From NCBI GenBank assembly GCA_041394245.1, contig JAWKIR010000002.1, positions 868,001 to 932,000 on the forward strand: a stretch of DNA of 64,000 nt. The letters run 5' to 3'. Shown piece by piece: positions 17,297 to 25,470 of this stretch. The translations under genes and the position numbers were made by a program. The notes below the pieces were generated by a model. It was not told where the DNA came from. It saw only the letters and a list, made by a program, of their open reading frames with translations, and ran no database searches. Origin of the DNA: Acidimicrobiales bacterium. GTDB lineage: Bacteria; Actinomycetota; Acidimicrobiia; Acidimicrobiales; Aldehydirespiratoraceae. Numbering within the stretch: position 1 is the stretch's first letter; every line of letters starts with the position of its first letter.

Positions 17297-18538
17297 GTGA
17301 CCGTCGACCTCGCCGCCCTCCCCTCCCCCGGCGACAAGCGCATGGCGGTGCGACTCAGCAAGGACGCGATGCGCCATCTACGGCGTGGTCACCCCTGGGT
17401 CTACGACGAGTCGGTCACGTCGATGTCGCACGAGGGCCGACCCGGCGACCTCGCCGTGATCTTCGACGACGACCGCAAGTTCGCGGCGATCGGCATGTGG
17501 GATCCGGCCTCGCCGATCTGCATCAAGATCCTCCACGCCGGCAAGCCGACCACCATCGACTCGGCCTTCTGGGACCGCCGGGTGGCCGAGGCGATCGAAC
17601 GTCGTCGCCCGCTGATCGACGACCCGGGTCACAACGCCTATCGCCTGATCCACGGCGAGAACGACGGGATGCCGGGCATCGTCGTCGACGACTACGACGG
17701 TGTGGCCGTCGCCAAGATCTACACCGACGGGTGGATCCCCCACCTCGCCACCCTCGTGCCGGTGCTGGTCGATCGCATCGAGCCGACGTCGCTCATCATC
17801 CGGTTCGCCCGGTCGGTGGAACAACGACCGGAGCTCGGCCTCGTGGAGGGCGCACCGCTCTACGGTCCGGCACCCGACGAGCCGATCATGTTCCTCGAGA
17901 ACGGGCTCGCCTTCGAAGCCCACCCCACCACGGGACAGAAGACCGGCTACTTCCTCGATCAGCGCGACAACCGGGCGAAGGTGCGGTCACTCGCCGAAGG
18001 TCGACGAGTGCTCGACGTCTTCAGCTGCACCGGCGGGTTCTCCGTGCACGCAGCCGCGGGCGGCGCCCACGAGGTGCACTCGGTCGACCTCTCGCTGCCC
18101 GCCGTCGAAGCGGCCGCGCGCAACATGGCCCACAACTCCCATGACCCAAACGTCGCGGCCTGTCGGCACCTGGTGCACCACGGCGATGCCTTCGAGGTGA
18201 TGGAAGGCCTGCTCAGACGCAATGAACGATTCGACCTGGTGATCATCGACCCACCCTCGTTCGCCCAGCGTCAGGCCAGCGTCGACGGTGCCCTCGCCGC
18301 CTACGAACGACTCTCGAAGCTGGGGCTCGCCCTCACCGTCGACGGCGGCACCCTGGTGCAGGCGTCGTGCTCGAGCCGGGTCACGGCCGACGACTTCTTC
18401 CATGCCGTGCACTTCACCGCCCGACGCGAGGGGGTCGAACTCGAGGAGTTCGACCGCACCGGCCACCCGATCGACCATCCGATCGGCTTCGCCCAAGGCG
18501 CCTACCTCAAAGCCCTCTACGCCACCGTCCGCCACTGA
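17297..18538 (+). CDS. RlmI-type class I SAM-dependent 23S rRNA (cytosine-C5) methyltransferase
   Basis: This 413-residue protein has the RlmI domain order: N-terminal PUA domain (about 15-90, RGHPWVYDESV), a central EEHEE-like domain and a Rossmann methyltransferase. Motifs visible are GQKTGYFLDQRDNR, LDVFSCTGGFS (SAM-binding), the catalytic-loop IIDPPSFA and QASCSSRV. RlmI methylates 23S rRNA C1962 in E. coli; the target here is inferred from family. The GTG start follows a leaderless-type -10 box. The next gene lies 36 nt downstream. Confidence 0.88.
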   Translation: MTVDLAALPSPGDKRMAVRLSKDAMRHLRRGHPWVYDESVTSMSHEGRPGDLAVIFDDDRKFAAIGMWDPASPICIKILHAGKPTTIDSAFWDRRVAEAIERRRPLIDDPGHNAYRLIHGENDGMPGIVVDDYDGVAVAKIYTDGWIPHLATLVPVLVDRIEPTSLIIRFARSVEQRPELGLVEGAPLYGPAPDEPIMFLENGLAFEAHPTTGQKTGYFLDQRDNRAKVRSLAEGRRVLDVFSCTGGFSVHAAAGGAHEVHSVDLSLPAVEAAARNMAHNSHDPNVAACRHLVHHGDAFEVMEGLLRRNERFDLVIIDPPSFAQRQASVDGALAAYERLSKLGLALTVDGGTLVQASCSSRVTADDFFHAVHFTARREGVELEEFDRTGHPIDHPIGFAQGAYLKALYATVRH

Positions 18539-18561
18539 CCCTGCCATGCGGTGCCGACGGC

Positions 18562-18567
18562 TACGTT
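18562..18567 (+). promoter_or_regulatory. TACGTT -10 box, leaderless start
   Basis: TACGTT ends 7 nt before a GTG at 18575. This favours GTG 18575 over the in-frame GTG at 18551 as the start of the next gene. Confidence 0.5.
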
Positions 18568-18574
18568 GGGCCGC

Positions 18575-18940
18575 GTGGACGACGGCAGCCGAATCGAATT
18601 GACCCTCCAACTGTGGGGGACGGGCGCGCCCGACGCGCTCGAGGAGTACATCACCAAGCTCGTCGGCCTGCTCCCCCGCAACCGGGGAAGGCTCGAACGG
18701 CGGGTGGCCGAGATCGACGCGGGGCCGGCGCACCCCGACGTGCTCCTCGTGGTGTCGTTCCCCGACGCGGCATCGGTCGACGGCTTCATGCGAGACCCGC
18801 TCCGCACCGACATGGAGGAGCTCGCAGCCGCCGCCCTCAGCCACTCGCTCGTCGTCGACAGCCACCACCGCGACCAACCCGACCTCGATACCGTCGCCGA
18901 CGTGGTGGCCTTTCCCCCCGACCACGATCACCACACGTGA
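18575..18940 (+). CDS. Small ferredoxin-fold (DUF1330-like dimeric alpha-beta barrel) protein
   Basis: The frame gives 121 residues. The core (about 5-95) looks like a dimeric alpha/beta-barrel fold: a beta strand IELTLQLWG, a helix DALEEYITKLVGLL, a strand DVLLVVSFPDAASVDGFMRDP typical of DUF1330/ABM-like proteins, and a helix. The C-terminal 25 residues are His/Asp-rich (HHRDQPDLDT, DHDHHT). Its stop overlaps the SET-domain start by 4 nt (GTGA), so the two are translationally coupled. No enzyme activity can be assigned. Confidence 0.6.
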   Translation: MDDGSRIELTLQLWGTGAPDALEEYITKLVGLLPRNRGRLERRVAEIDAGPAHPDVLLVVSFPDAASVDGFMRDPLRTDMEELAAAALSHSLVVDSHHRDQPDLDTVADVVAFPPDHDHHT

Positions 18941-19257
18941 GCGACCTCGTCGAGGCGCGGTCCTCGGAGATCCACGGCACCGGGGTCTTCGCCACCACCG
19001 CCATCCCCGAAGGCGCCCTGGTCGGCTCCTACGAGGGCGATCCGACCGACATCGACGGCACCCATGTGCTCTGGATCGAGGACGACGAGGGCGGTTCGTG
19101 GCGCGGCATCGACGGCACCGGCGTGCTCCGGTTCCTCAACCACAGCCGGACCCCCAACGTCGAGTTCGACGGGCCGGAGCTCTACGCCCTGCGAGACATC
19201 GCGCCGGGCGAGGAGTTGCTCTTCGACTATGGCGACGACTGGGCCCACGTTCCCTGA
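18937..19257 (+). CDS. Minimal SET-domain protein, putative lysine methyltransferase
   Basis: This 106-residue protein is little more than a SET core. It has GTGVFA (residues 14-19), the NHS motif (68-70) in LRFLNHSRTPN, and EELLFDYGDDW (92-102), corresponding to the NHSxxPN and ExLxxDY elements that form the SAM pocket and pseudoknot. It lacks pre- and post-SET regions. The GTG start overlaps the stop of the ferredoxin-fold gene. Bacterial SET proteins are sparse and their targets mostly unknown; a ribosomal or DNA-binding protein target is conceivable. Product and partner are inferred only from fold motifs. Confidence 0.78.
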   Translation: MSDLVEARSSEIHGTGVFATTAIPEGALVGSYEGDPTDIDGTHVLWIEDDEGGSWRGIDGTGVLRFLNHSRTPNVEFDGPELYALRDIAPGEELLFDYGDDWAHVP

Positions 19258-19270
19258 GCCCCGACGGCGA

Positions 19271-20035
19271 CTACTCGCAGGTGAAACGGTGCGACACCGG
19301 GCCGACCGATCCCTGCGGACCAACGGTCCAATCGGCGCTGTCACCCAACTGTCCGGCGACGAACGCCTTCGCTCGCCGGGCCGCCGCCTCCAGGCCGTCG
19401 CCGAGCGCCAGGCCCGAGGTCATCGCCGCCGCGAAGGTGCAGCCGCTCCCGCGTACGTTGGCCGTCTCGATCCACGGCCCGAGTAGTTCCACAGTTGTCG
19501 CGTCGGGCCACACGAGCAGGTCCGTCGCGCCGGCGCCGCCACCGGTCACGACCACGAGGCCTGCGCCCAGTGCCGCCAGCGCGGCCGGGTCGGCTCCCAG
19601 CAACGCCGCCTCGGCTCGATTCGGGGTGAGCGCCGCAGCGCGCGGAAACAGCAGATCGCGGGTCGCCGCCTCGATCTCGGCAGCCACGAACCGGTCGCCA
19701 CGCCCGTCGACCATCACCGGATCCACGACCGGGGCGGGCAGTCGCCCGTCGGCGATCCGCTCGGCGACCACTGCGACCTGAGCAGCATCGAACAGCAACC
19801 CGACCTTCACCGCCGCGACCGACGCAGAGGCGATGATCCCGTCGAGCTGATCGGCCAGGAGATCGGCCGGTGTCGCCACGACCCGCTCCACCGCGTCGAA
19901 CCGTTGCGCGGTCACCGCGGTCACCGCAACCATGCCGTGCAGCCCATGGGCGGCAAAGGTCGTCAGGTCGGCTGCGATCCCGGCTCCGCCGAGCGGATCA
20001 TGGGCGGCAATGGTGAGGACAACAGACGGCGTCAC
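19271..20035 (-). CDS. ThiD/PdxK-like hydroxymethylpyrimidine (phosphate) kinase
   Basis: This 254-residue ribokinase-fold protein resembles ThiD, which phosphorylates HMP and HMP-phosphate for thiamine synthesis. The N-terminal TIAAHDPLGGAGIAADL corresponds to the usual T.AGSDPSGGAGIQADL, VDPVMV is conserved, and the anion-hole motif near the end reads VRGSGCTFAAAM (family: GTGCT). The GTG at 20035 starts just before the first strand; the longer frame to 20131 overlaps the divergent algH. The N-terminal loop differs from canonical ThiD (AHDPL for GSDPS), so another pyrimidine or vitamin-B6 substrate is possible. Confidence 0.8.
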   Translation of the reverse strand: MTPSVVLTIAAHDPLGGAGIAADLTTFAAHGLHGMVAVTAVTAQRFDAVERVVATPADLLADQLDGIIASASVAAVKVGLLFDAAQVAVVAERIADGRLPAPVVDPVMVDGRGDRFVAAEIEAATRDLLFPRAAALTPNRAEAALLGADPAALAALGAGLVVVTGGGAGATDLLVWPDATTVELLGPWIETANVRGSGCTFAAAMTSGLALGDGLEAAARRAKAFVAGQLGDSADWTVGPQGSVGPVSHRFTCE

Positions 20036-20091
20036 GATGTCGATGGTGCCACAGCACCAACCGAGCTCCCCCACACGCGAGACTGCACATG

Positions 20092-20643
20092 ATGCACGAG
20101 TCCACACGAGGTCGACTGCTGGTGGCGACACCGGCCCTGCTCGATCCCAACTTCGAGCGCACCGTCGTCTTCATGTTGGAGCACAACGACGAGGGCGCCA
20201 TCGGAGTGATCCTCAATCGTCCGAGCGAGCTCCCGGTGGCCACGACGATCGAGCCGTGGGCCGGGCGCACGGTTCCGCCCGGCGTGATCTTCCTCGGGGG
20301 TCCGGTGTCGCCGTCGTCGGTGATCGCCCTCGCCTCGGTGAATCTCGACGATGCCGGCGCGCACTGGAATCCCGTCCTCGGCCGCATCGGAACCGTCGAC
20401 CTCGAGGTCGATCCATCCGATGTTCCCGGCCTCGACGAGGTCCGCATGTTCGCCGGCTACGCGGGCTGGGCGGCCGGGCAGCTCGAAGCGGAACTCATCG
20501 ACGACGGCTGGTTCGTGCTCGATGCACTGCTCACCGACATCCACACCGACGACCCGTTCGAGCTGTGGTGGGAGGTGCTGGGCCGCCAGCCCGGCCCGCT
20601 GGGTCGCCTCGCCCAGTACCCGAGAGACCCGAGGGACAACTAG
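20092..20643 (+). CDS. YqgE/AlgH family protein
   Basis: This protein of about 183 residues belongs to the YqgE/AlgH family, with GRLLVATPALLDPNFERTVVFMLEHN, GAIGVILNRP and the FLGGPV motif, then the FAGYAGWAAGQLEAEL segment. Function in the family is unsettled; it has been tied to alginate regulation in Pseudomonas. An ATG at 20089 gives one more Met; 20092 is preferred because GAGACT ends 7 nt before it. It is divergent from the ThiD-like gene and convergent with the SGNH gene. Confidence 0.85.
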   Translation: MHESTRGRLLVATPALLDPNFERTVVFMLEHNDEGAIGVILNRPSELPVATTIEPWAGRTVPPGVIFLGGPVSPSSVIALASVNLDDAGAHWNPVLGRIGTVDLEVDPSDVPGLDEVRMFAGYAGWAAGQLEAELIDDGWFVLDALLTDIHTDDPFELWWEVLGRQPGPLGRLAQYPRDPRDN

Positions 20644-20658
20644 CTCAGCACGGCGAGA

Positions 20659-21804
20659 TCAGCTCGCGAAGTCCCAGTACGTCGCGAGCTCTGCGAAGAC
20701 CATGTCGGCGACCCACGAGGCAGCACTTCGCGTGAGATGGACACCGTCATCGATCCGGGCTCGGATCTCGTCGCCGTCCGGACCGGTCACACGTTCGGCG
20801 AACCCCGACTCGCCGCCGAAGAGCGGCCAGATGTCGATCGCGGAGACGAAATCCCGTTCCGCGATCACTGCGTCGGCGAGGTCGTTGATCTGGTCGATGC
20901 CTGCATCGAGCGCACCGTCGCGCATGGGCGGTTGGGTGACCCAGAAGATGTGACGGCCCGGCTGCTCGAGCAGGTCGAACGTGATCGCCAACCGCCGGCT
21001 CCACTCGAGCTGCCAGTCCTCGCTGCCCTCGACGAGCCGATTCCCTTCGGCGTCGGCCATGTCCTGATGGTCGTTGGCACCGATGAACAGCACAACCGCC
21101 TCCGGGTCCTGCTCCTCGTCGATCACGCGGAGCCGGGCTGGCCAGTTGAAGTAGTCGGGTCGAGCCAGGCTGGTGGAGATCTCATGCTGGGACTCGACCA
21201 CCAGAGCGAGGTCGGACTCGGTGGTGACGGCCTGGGCGAGGTACTCGGCCTGACTGTCGCCCCCCACGAAGACCCGAAGTGGACTGTCGACATCGACGGA
21301 GCGGATCGGGCCGATCGGTGCGGCCGTCGTGGTCGTCGTGCTGGTGGTCGAGGTGGTGTCGGTCCCCGTCGACGAATCCTCGACCGTGTCGTCGACCTGA
21401 GCGATGTCGGGCACGTCGACGTCGAGGCCGAGATCGGCAGCGACGTCGTCGATGCTGTCGATCTGCTGGGCGGCGCTGTCGCCGACCCCGCGGATGTCGT
21501 GGATCAGGTCGTAGGGGCGGTTGAGCGAGAGGAAGTTGGCCACCCGATCGATGCCCTGGGCCACATCGAGCTGTCGGTCGCGCGTCTCGCCGAATTCCTG
21601 GCGGGCGGCGATCTCGACGATCTTGCCGGAGGTCAGCAGCGTCGCGAGCAACAGACACGTCAACGCGGCGATGACCGCCGAGCGCGAGTCGGAGGTGCGC
21701 TGACGAAGATCCTGCTCCCGGGCGTCCTTGAACTTCTCGTCGTCCCAGGTCTCCCCGATCTCACGGACCTCGGTCGCCCGCTTCAACGGATCACTGTGTT
21801 TCAT
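20659..21804 (-). CDS. Membrane-anchored SGNH/GDSL (DUF459-like) O-acyltransferase/esterase
   Basis: The 381-residue protein has a cytosolic basic/acidic N-terminus (1-42), one membrane helix (about 43-62) and an extracytoplasmic Thr/Ser-rich linker (about 140-165). A C-terminal SGNH domain follows (about 175-381) with nucleophile Ser in VGGDSQAEY, the Asn block in FIGANDHQD and the catalytic DGVHLT. This domain transfers or removes acetyl groups on exported glycans. It starts 13 nt after the end of the MBOAT gene, with a GAGG ribosome site, and is very probably in one operon with it. Confidence 0.82.
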   Translation of the reverse strand: MKHSDPLKRATEVREIGETWDDEKFKDAREQDLRQRTSDSRSAVIAALTCLLLATLLTSGKIVEIAARQEFGETRDRQLDVAQGIDRVANFLSLNRPYDLIHDIRGVGDSAAQQIDSIDDVAADLGLDVDVPDIAQVDDTVEDSSTGTDTTSTTSTTTTTAAPIGPIRSVDVDSPLRVFVGGDSQAEYLAQAVTTESDLALVVESQHEISTSLARPDYFNWPARLRVIDEEQDPEAVVLFIGANDHQDMADAEGNRLVEGSEDWQLEWSRRLAITFDLLEQPGRHIFWVTQPPMRDGALDAGIDQINDLADAVIAERDFVSAIDIWPLFGGESGFAERVTGPDGDEIRARIDDGVHLTRSAASWVADMVFAELATYWDFAS

Positions 21805-21817
21805 CGCACACCTCCTC

Positions 21818-23326
21818 TCAGAACTGGAAATAGATGAACTCGGAGATGCCCTCGGGTCCGAGGGCGACCACCACCATGATCCACAATGCGAAGGCCACGG
21901 AGACCGCGACCGGGTGCACGACGGAGAACATGGCCGACCATTGGCGGGCCAAGAGTGGCGGCACGTACTGGGCGGCGATCGAAGCGGCGATGACCAGCAC
22001 GACCAGCGGGTTCACCAATTCGGGCGTCTGCGTCCAACCATGGAAGACGGCCCACAACACGTCGCCGGCCCGACCGAGCGACTCGCTGTTGAAGATCACC
22101 CATCCGATGCAGACGAAGTGGAATGTCACGACGCGGCCGAGCCAGAGCGACCGCACCTCGAGCGGCGTGAACGGCACCGGCGACGACGGGTCCTCCCGCC
22201 ACGCGTCGACAGCCGCGCCGGAATGGAGCCGGGCGATCTCCTTGATCCGCACGTCGCGCGAGTCGAGTGGCGTGTCCTTCTCGCCGCGCAGGTCGGAGAT
22301 GAAACGCTCCCCCGCCATACCGAGGCCCTGGTAGAGGCCCCAGACGACGAAGGTGCCCGCGGCGCCGTGCCAGAGTCCACCCAGTCCCATGGTGATCAGA
22401 AGGTTCCGATAGGTGGTGAGGCGCCCCTTCCGGTTGCCGCCCAGCGGGAAGTAGAGATAGTCCCGCAGCCACCTCGACAGCGTCATGTGCCAGCGACGCC
22501 AGAAGTCCTGGACCGAGATGGCAGCGTACGGCCGATCGAAGTTCTGCGGGAAACGGAACCCGAGGAGCAGGGCGATGCCGATCGCCATGTCGGTGTAGCC
22601 GCTGAAATCGGCGTAGAGCTGAATGGCGTAGCCGTAGATCCCGAAGAGGATGTCGAGCCCGCCGTACTCGCCCGGCGTTCCGAAGGTGTTGTCGACGATC
22701 GCCCGCCCGAGGAAGTCGGCGATCACGACCTTCTTGAACAGGCCCCGACCGATCAAGACGACGGCCCGACCGGCCTCGACCTGGTTCGGGACGCGGTCGC
22801 TGCGTAGCTCGGGGAGGAACTCGACCGCCCGCACGATGGGGCCGGCAACGAGTTGCGGGAAGAACGACAAGTACACCGCGAAGTCGAGCAACGGCGCCGG
22901 CGGCGTGTCCTTGCGGTACACGTCGACGACATAGCTGATGCCCTGGAACGTGAAGAACGAGATCCCGATCGGCAACACGACATCGAGGGCCGGACTCGAC
23001 AGCCCGAGGTTGCGATCGAGCGAGTCGGTGAAGAAGTCGTAGTACTTGAAGAACCCGAGCACGATGAGGTCGAGTGCCACGGCAACCGTGATCGCGGTCT
23101 TCCGGGCCGCTGCGTTCGTGCTGCGATGGACGGCGATCGCCGCGATCTCGTTGCCGACGGTCATTCCGGCGAGCAGGAACAGGAAGCGCACGTCCCAGTA
23201 GCCGTAGAAGTAGTACGAGGCGGCCAGGATGAAGAGCTTCCAGGCGGTGACGCGTTCCCTCAACATCCAGCTCACGGGGAGCACCACGGCGAAAAACGCC
23301 GCGAAGGTGAACGTCGGGAACAGCAC
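21818..23326 (-). CDS. MBOAT-family O-acyltransferase (AlgI/DltB-like)
   Basis: This 502-residue polytopic membrane protein of the MBOAT family has about ten hydrophobic segments, the SFFTFQGISYVVDVYR motif and the catalytic His in GLGGLWHGAAGTFVVWG. AlgI-type proteins pass acetyl groups across the membrane to a periplasmic or extracellular transferase, and the next gene encodes a suitable SGNH partner. The GTG start has an AGGAGG site (23337-23342) 10 nt upstream and a TAGCCT -10 candidate at 23360-23365. A cell-surface polysaccharide or wall polymer is the probable substrate. Confidence 0.9.
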   Translation of the reverse strand: MLFPTFTFAAFFAVVLPVSWMLRERVTAWKLFILAASYYFYGYWDVRFLFLLAGMTVGNEIAAIAVHRSTNAAARKTAITVAVALDLIVLGFFKYYDFFTDSLDRNLGLSSPALDVVLPIGISFFTFQGISYVVDVYRKDTPPAPLLDFAVYLSFFPQLVAGPIVRAVEFLPELRSDRVPNQVEAGRAVVLIGRGLFKKVVIADFLGRAIVDNTFGTPGEYGGLDILFGIYGYAIQLYADFSGYTDMAIGIALLLGFRFPQNFDRPYAAISVQDFWRRWHMTLSRWLRDYLYFPLGGNRKGRLTTYRNLLITMGLGGLWHGAAGTFVVWGLYQGLGMAGERFISDLRGEKDTPLDSRDVRIKEIARLHSGAAVDAWREDPSSPVPFTPLEVRSLWLGRVVTFHFVCIGWVIFNSESLGRAGDVLWAVFHGWTQTPELVNPLVVLVIAASIAAQYVPPLLARQWSAMFSVVHPVAVSVAFALWIMVVVALGPEGISEFIYFQF

Positions 23327-23394
23327 GGAAAGTGGACCTCCTGTGGCCGCCCAGTGCGCAGGCTATCTCCGTCGGCCGCAGGCGCCGGGGAGGC

Positions 23395-23400
23395 TAGGTT
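23395..23400 (+). promoter_or_regulatory. TAGGTT -10 box, leaderless start of helD
   Basis: TAGGTT ends 8 nt before the ATG at 23409. It excludes the longer upstream frame as the translated start. Confidence 0.55.
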
Positions 23401-23408
23401 CCACTTCC

Positions 23409-25460
23409 ATGTCGGACGGGCACCCGGACCACGCTGCCGAACAGGCATACCTCCGCCGAGCCCGCGCCGCCCTCGATTCGATGGTCGAGCGCTCGCAGCG
23501 TGCCCTCGAGTTCGCCGACCAGCGCGTCCGCGACGAGGACTCCGCCGATGCCAGGATCGCCTGGGCCCACATGGCCGACCGGCGCAGCGCGGTCGACGTC
23601 GGCAATGTCGCCCTCTGCTTCGGCCGCATCGACGAGGACCCGGTCATCACCGCCGGCGACCATTGGTATGTCGGCCGCCGCCACATCGAGGATCGCGATG
23701 GCACCCCGGTGGTGGTCGACTGGCGGGCCCCGATCGCCATCCCGTTCTACCGGGCCACTGCAGTCGATGCGTTCGGGCTCGCCCGTCGACGCCGGTTCTC
23801 GTGCGAGGTCGACGAACTCGTCGCCATCTTCGACGAACACCTCGACGACCCAGAGTCGATCACGGCCGCAGGGATCCCCGACCCCGTCCTCGCGGAGATC
23901 GAACGGGGCCGCAGCGGCGAGATGTCCGACATCGTGGCGACGATCGCAGCCGAGCAGGACGAGATCATCCGTGCCCCGCTCGACGAATGTCTGCTCGTGC
24001 AGGGCGGTCCGGGGACCGGCAAGACCGCCGTCGGCCTGCACCGGGCCGCGTTCCTCCTGTTCGAACACCGGGCCGCGCTCTCGCAGAGCCACGTGCTCGT
24101 GATCGGGCCGAACCGGGTGTTCCTGCGCTATGTCGTCAACGTCCTTCCGTCGCTCGGTGAGACGGCCGTGAGCCAGGCGACGATCACTTCGCTGCTGAGC
24201 TCGCGGGTCCGGGTGCGGGCCGAAGATCCCCCGGAGGTCGCCGAGGTCAAGGGTCGAGCCGAGATGGCCGAGGTGATCCGCCGTCTGGCCGATGCACGTA
24301 TCAGGGTCCCTGCCGATGAGCAGGTGGTCCCGATCGGGCTCCGGTCCGTGCGCTACTCCCCCGCGGTCGTCGCCACGGCGATCACGACGGCTCGCGACAA
24401 CGAGCTCCCGCTCAACGACGCGAAGGGCGTGTTCACCGAGGTGCTCCTCCGTGACGCCCGACAGCAGCTCGTCGAGCGCGATGTGGCCCAGGAGGACCTG
24501 GCCCGACTGATCCCCGAGCTCCGGAAGAGCGACGCCTTCAGGAAGGTGATCGATCGGATCTGGCCCAGCCTGAGTGGCGCTCAACTCGTCCGATCGCTGC
24601 TGGGCAGCCCGACCAACCGCAAGAAGGCGGTCGACGGTCTGCTGTCGCCTGCGGACGCCGACCTGCTGCAACGTTCGTCGGCCAAGAAGATCGCCGACGA
24701 GGCATGGACGGCCGCCGACCTTCCCCTGCTCGACGAGGCGAACGCGCTCACGACCGGTGGCGGCCGACGCTACGGCCACGTCGTGGTCGACGAGGCCCAG
24801 GACCTGTCCGCCATGGCGCTGCGGGCCGCCGGTCGGCGGGCGACGGCCGGCTCCATGACGATCCTCGGCGACATCGCCCAGGCGACGGGCGTCGGCGCCC
24901 AGACCTCGTGGGACGCGGTCACCGCCGGCCTGGGAATCGACCGCTCGATCGTCCGGCGTCGGGAACTGACCGTGGGCTACCGGGTGCCGGGGCCGATCCT
25001 CGACTACGCCAACCGACTTCTTCGGGTGACGGCGCCCGACATCACCCCGTCGACATCGATCCGCAGTCGCGGCATGGGAGCGGAGCACCACACGGTCGAG
25101 GCACACGACATCGCGGCGACGGTCGCCGACCTGGCCGCAGGGCTCGGCGGCGACTGGTCCACGATCGGCGTGATCGCCATGCCCGATCGCATGGACGGGG
25201 TCCTGGCCGCCCTCGCCGAGGCGGGGGTCGACGCCGGCGACACCAGGGCAGCCGTCGCCCTCGATCACGCCATCTCCGTCGTCGACCCTCCCACTGCCAA
25301 GGGCCTCGAGTTCGACGCAACCATCGTGGTGGAGCCCGGCGAGTTCGTGCAGCTGCCCAATGGTCTGCGACTCCTCTACGTCGCGCTGACCCGCTCGGTC
25401 CAGCGCCTCCTGATCGTTCGGACGGGCCCCATGCCCGCGCCGTTGGAGTCGTCCACCTAG
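23409..25460 (+). CDS. helD: HelD-family UvrD-like helicase, RNA-polymerase recycling factor
   Basis: At 683 residues this matches actinobacterial HelD/HelR. It has an N-terminal coiled-coil arm (about 8-60), a conserved VVDWRAPIAIPFYRA segment (102-116), Walker A GGPGTGKT (199-206) and Walker B VVVDEAQDLS. It ends with the helicase C-terminal block LEFDATIVVE and LYVALTRSVQRL. Unlike UvrD, HelD proteins insert arms into RNA polymerase and release stalled complexes using ATP; some actinobacterial members confer rifampicin tolerance. The start is leaderless, set by the -10 box; the first 60 codons of the longer frame run over the promoter of the divergent MBOAT gene. Confidence 0.88.
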   Translation: MSDGHPDHAAEQAYLRRARAALDSMVERSQRALEFADQRVRDEDSADARIAWAHMADRRSAVDVGNVALCFGRIDEDPVITAGDHWYVGRRHIEDRDGTPVVVDWRAPIAIPFYRATAVDAFGLARRRRFSCEVDELVAIFDEHLDDPESITAAGIPDPVLAEIERGRSGEMSDIVATIAAEQDEIIRAPLDECLLVQGGPGTGKTAVGLHRAAFLLFEHRAALSQSHVLVIGPNRVFLRYVVNVLPSLGETAVSQATITSLLSSRVRVRAEDPPEVAEVKGRAEMAEVIRRLADARIRVPADEQVVPIGLRSVRYSPAVVATAITTARDNELPLNDAKGVFTEVLLRDARQQLVERDVAQEDLARLIPELRKSDAFRKVIDRIWPSLSGAQLVRSLLGSPTNRKKAVDGLLSPADADLLQRSSAKKIADEAWTAADLPLLDEANALTTGGGRRYGHVVVDEAQDLSAMALRAAGRRATAGSMTILGDIAQATGVGAQTSWDAVTAGLGIDRSIVRRRELTVGYRVPGPILDYANRLLRVTAPDITPSTSIRSRGMGAEHHTVEAHDIAATVADLAAGLGGDWSTIGVIAMPDRMDGVLAALAEAGVDAGDTRAAVALDHAISVVDPPTAKGLEFDATIVVEPGEFVQLPNGLRLLYVALTRSVQRLLIVRTGPMPAPLESST

Positions 25461-25463
25461 GGT
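25458..25463 (+). promoter_or_regulatory. TAGGGT -10 box, leaderless start
   Basis: TAGGGT overlaps the stop codon of helD and ends 7 nt before the ATG at 25471. Confidence 0.5.
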
Positions 25464-25470
25464 CGGCTCC

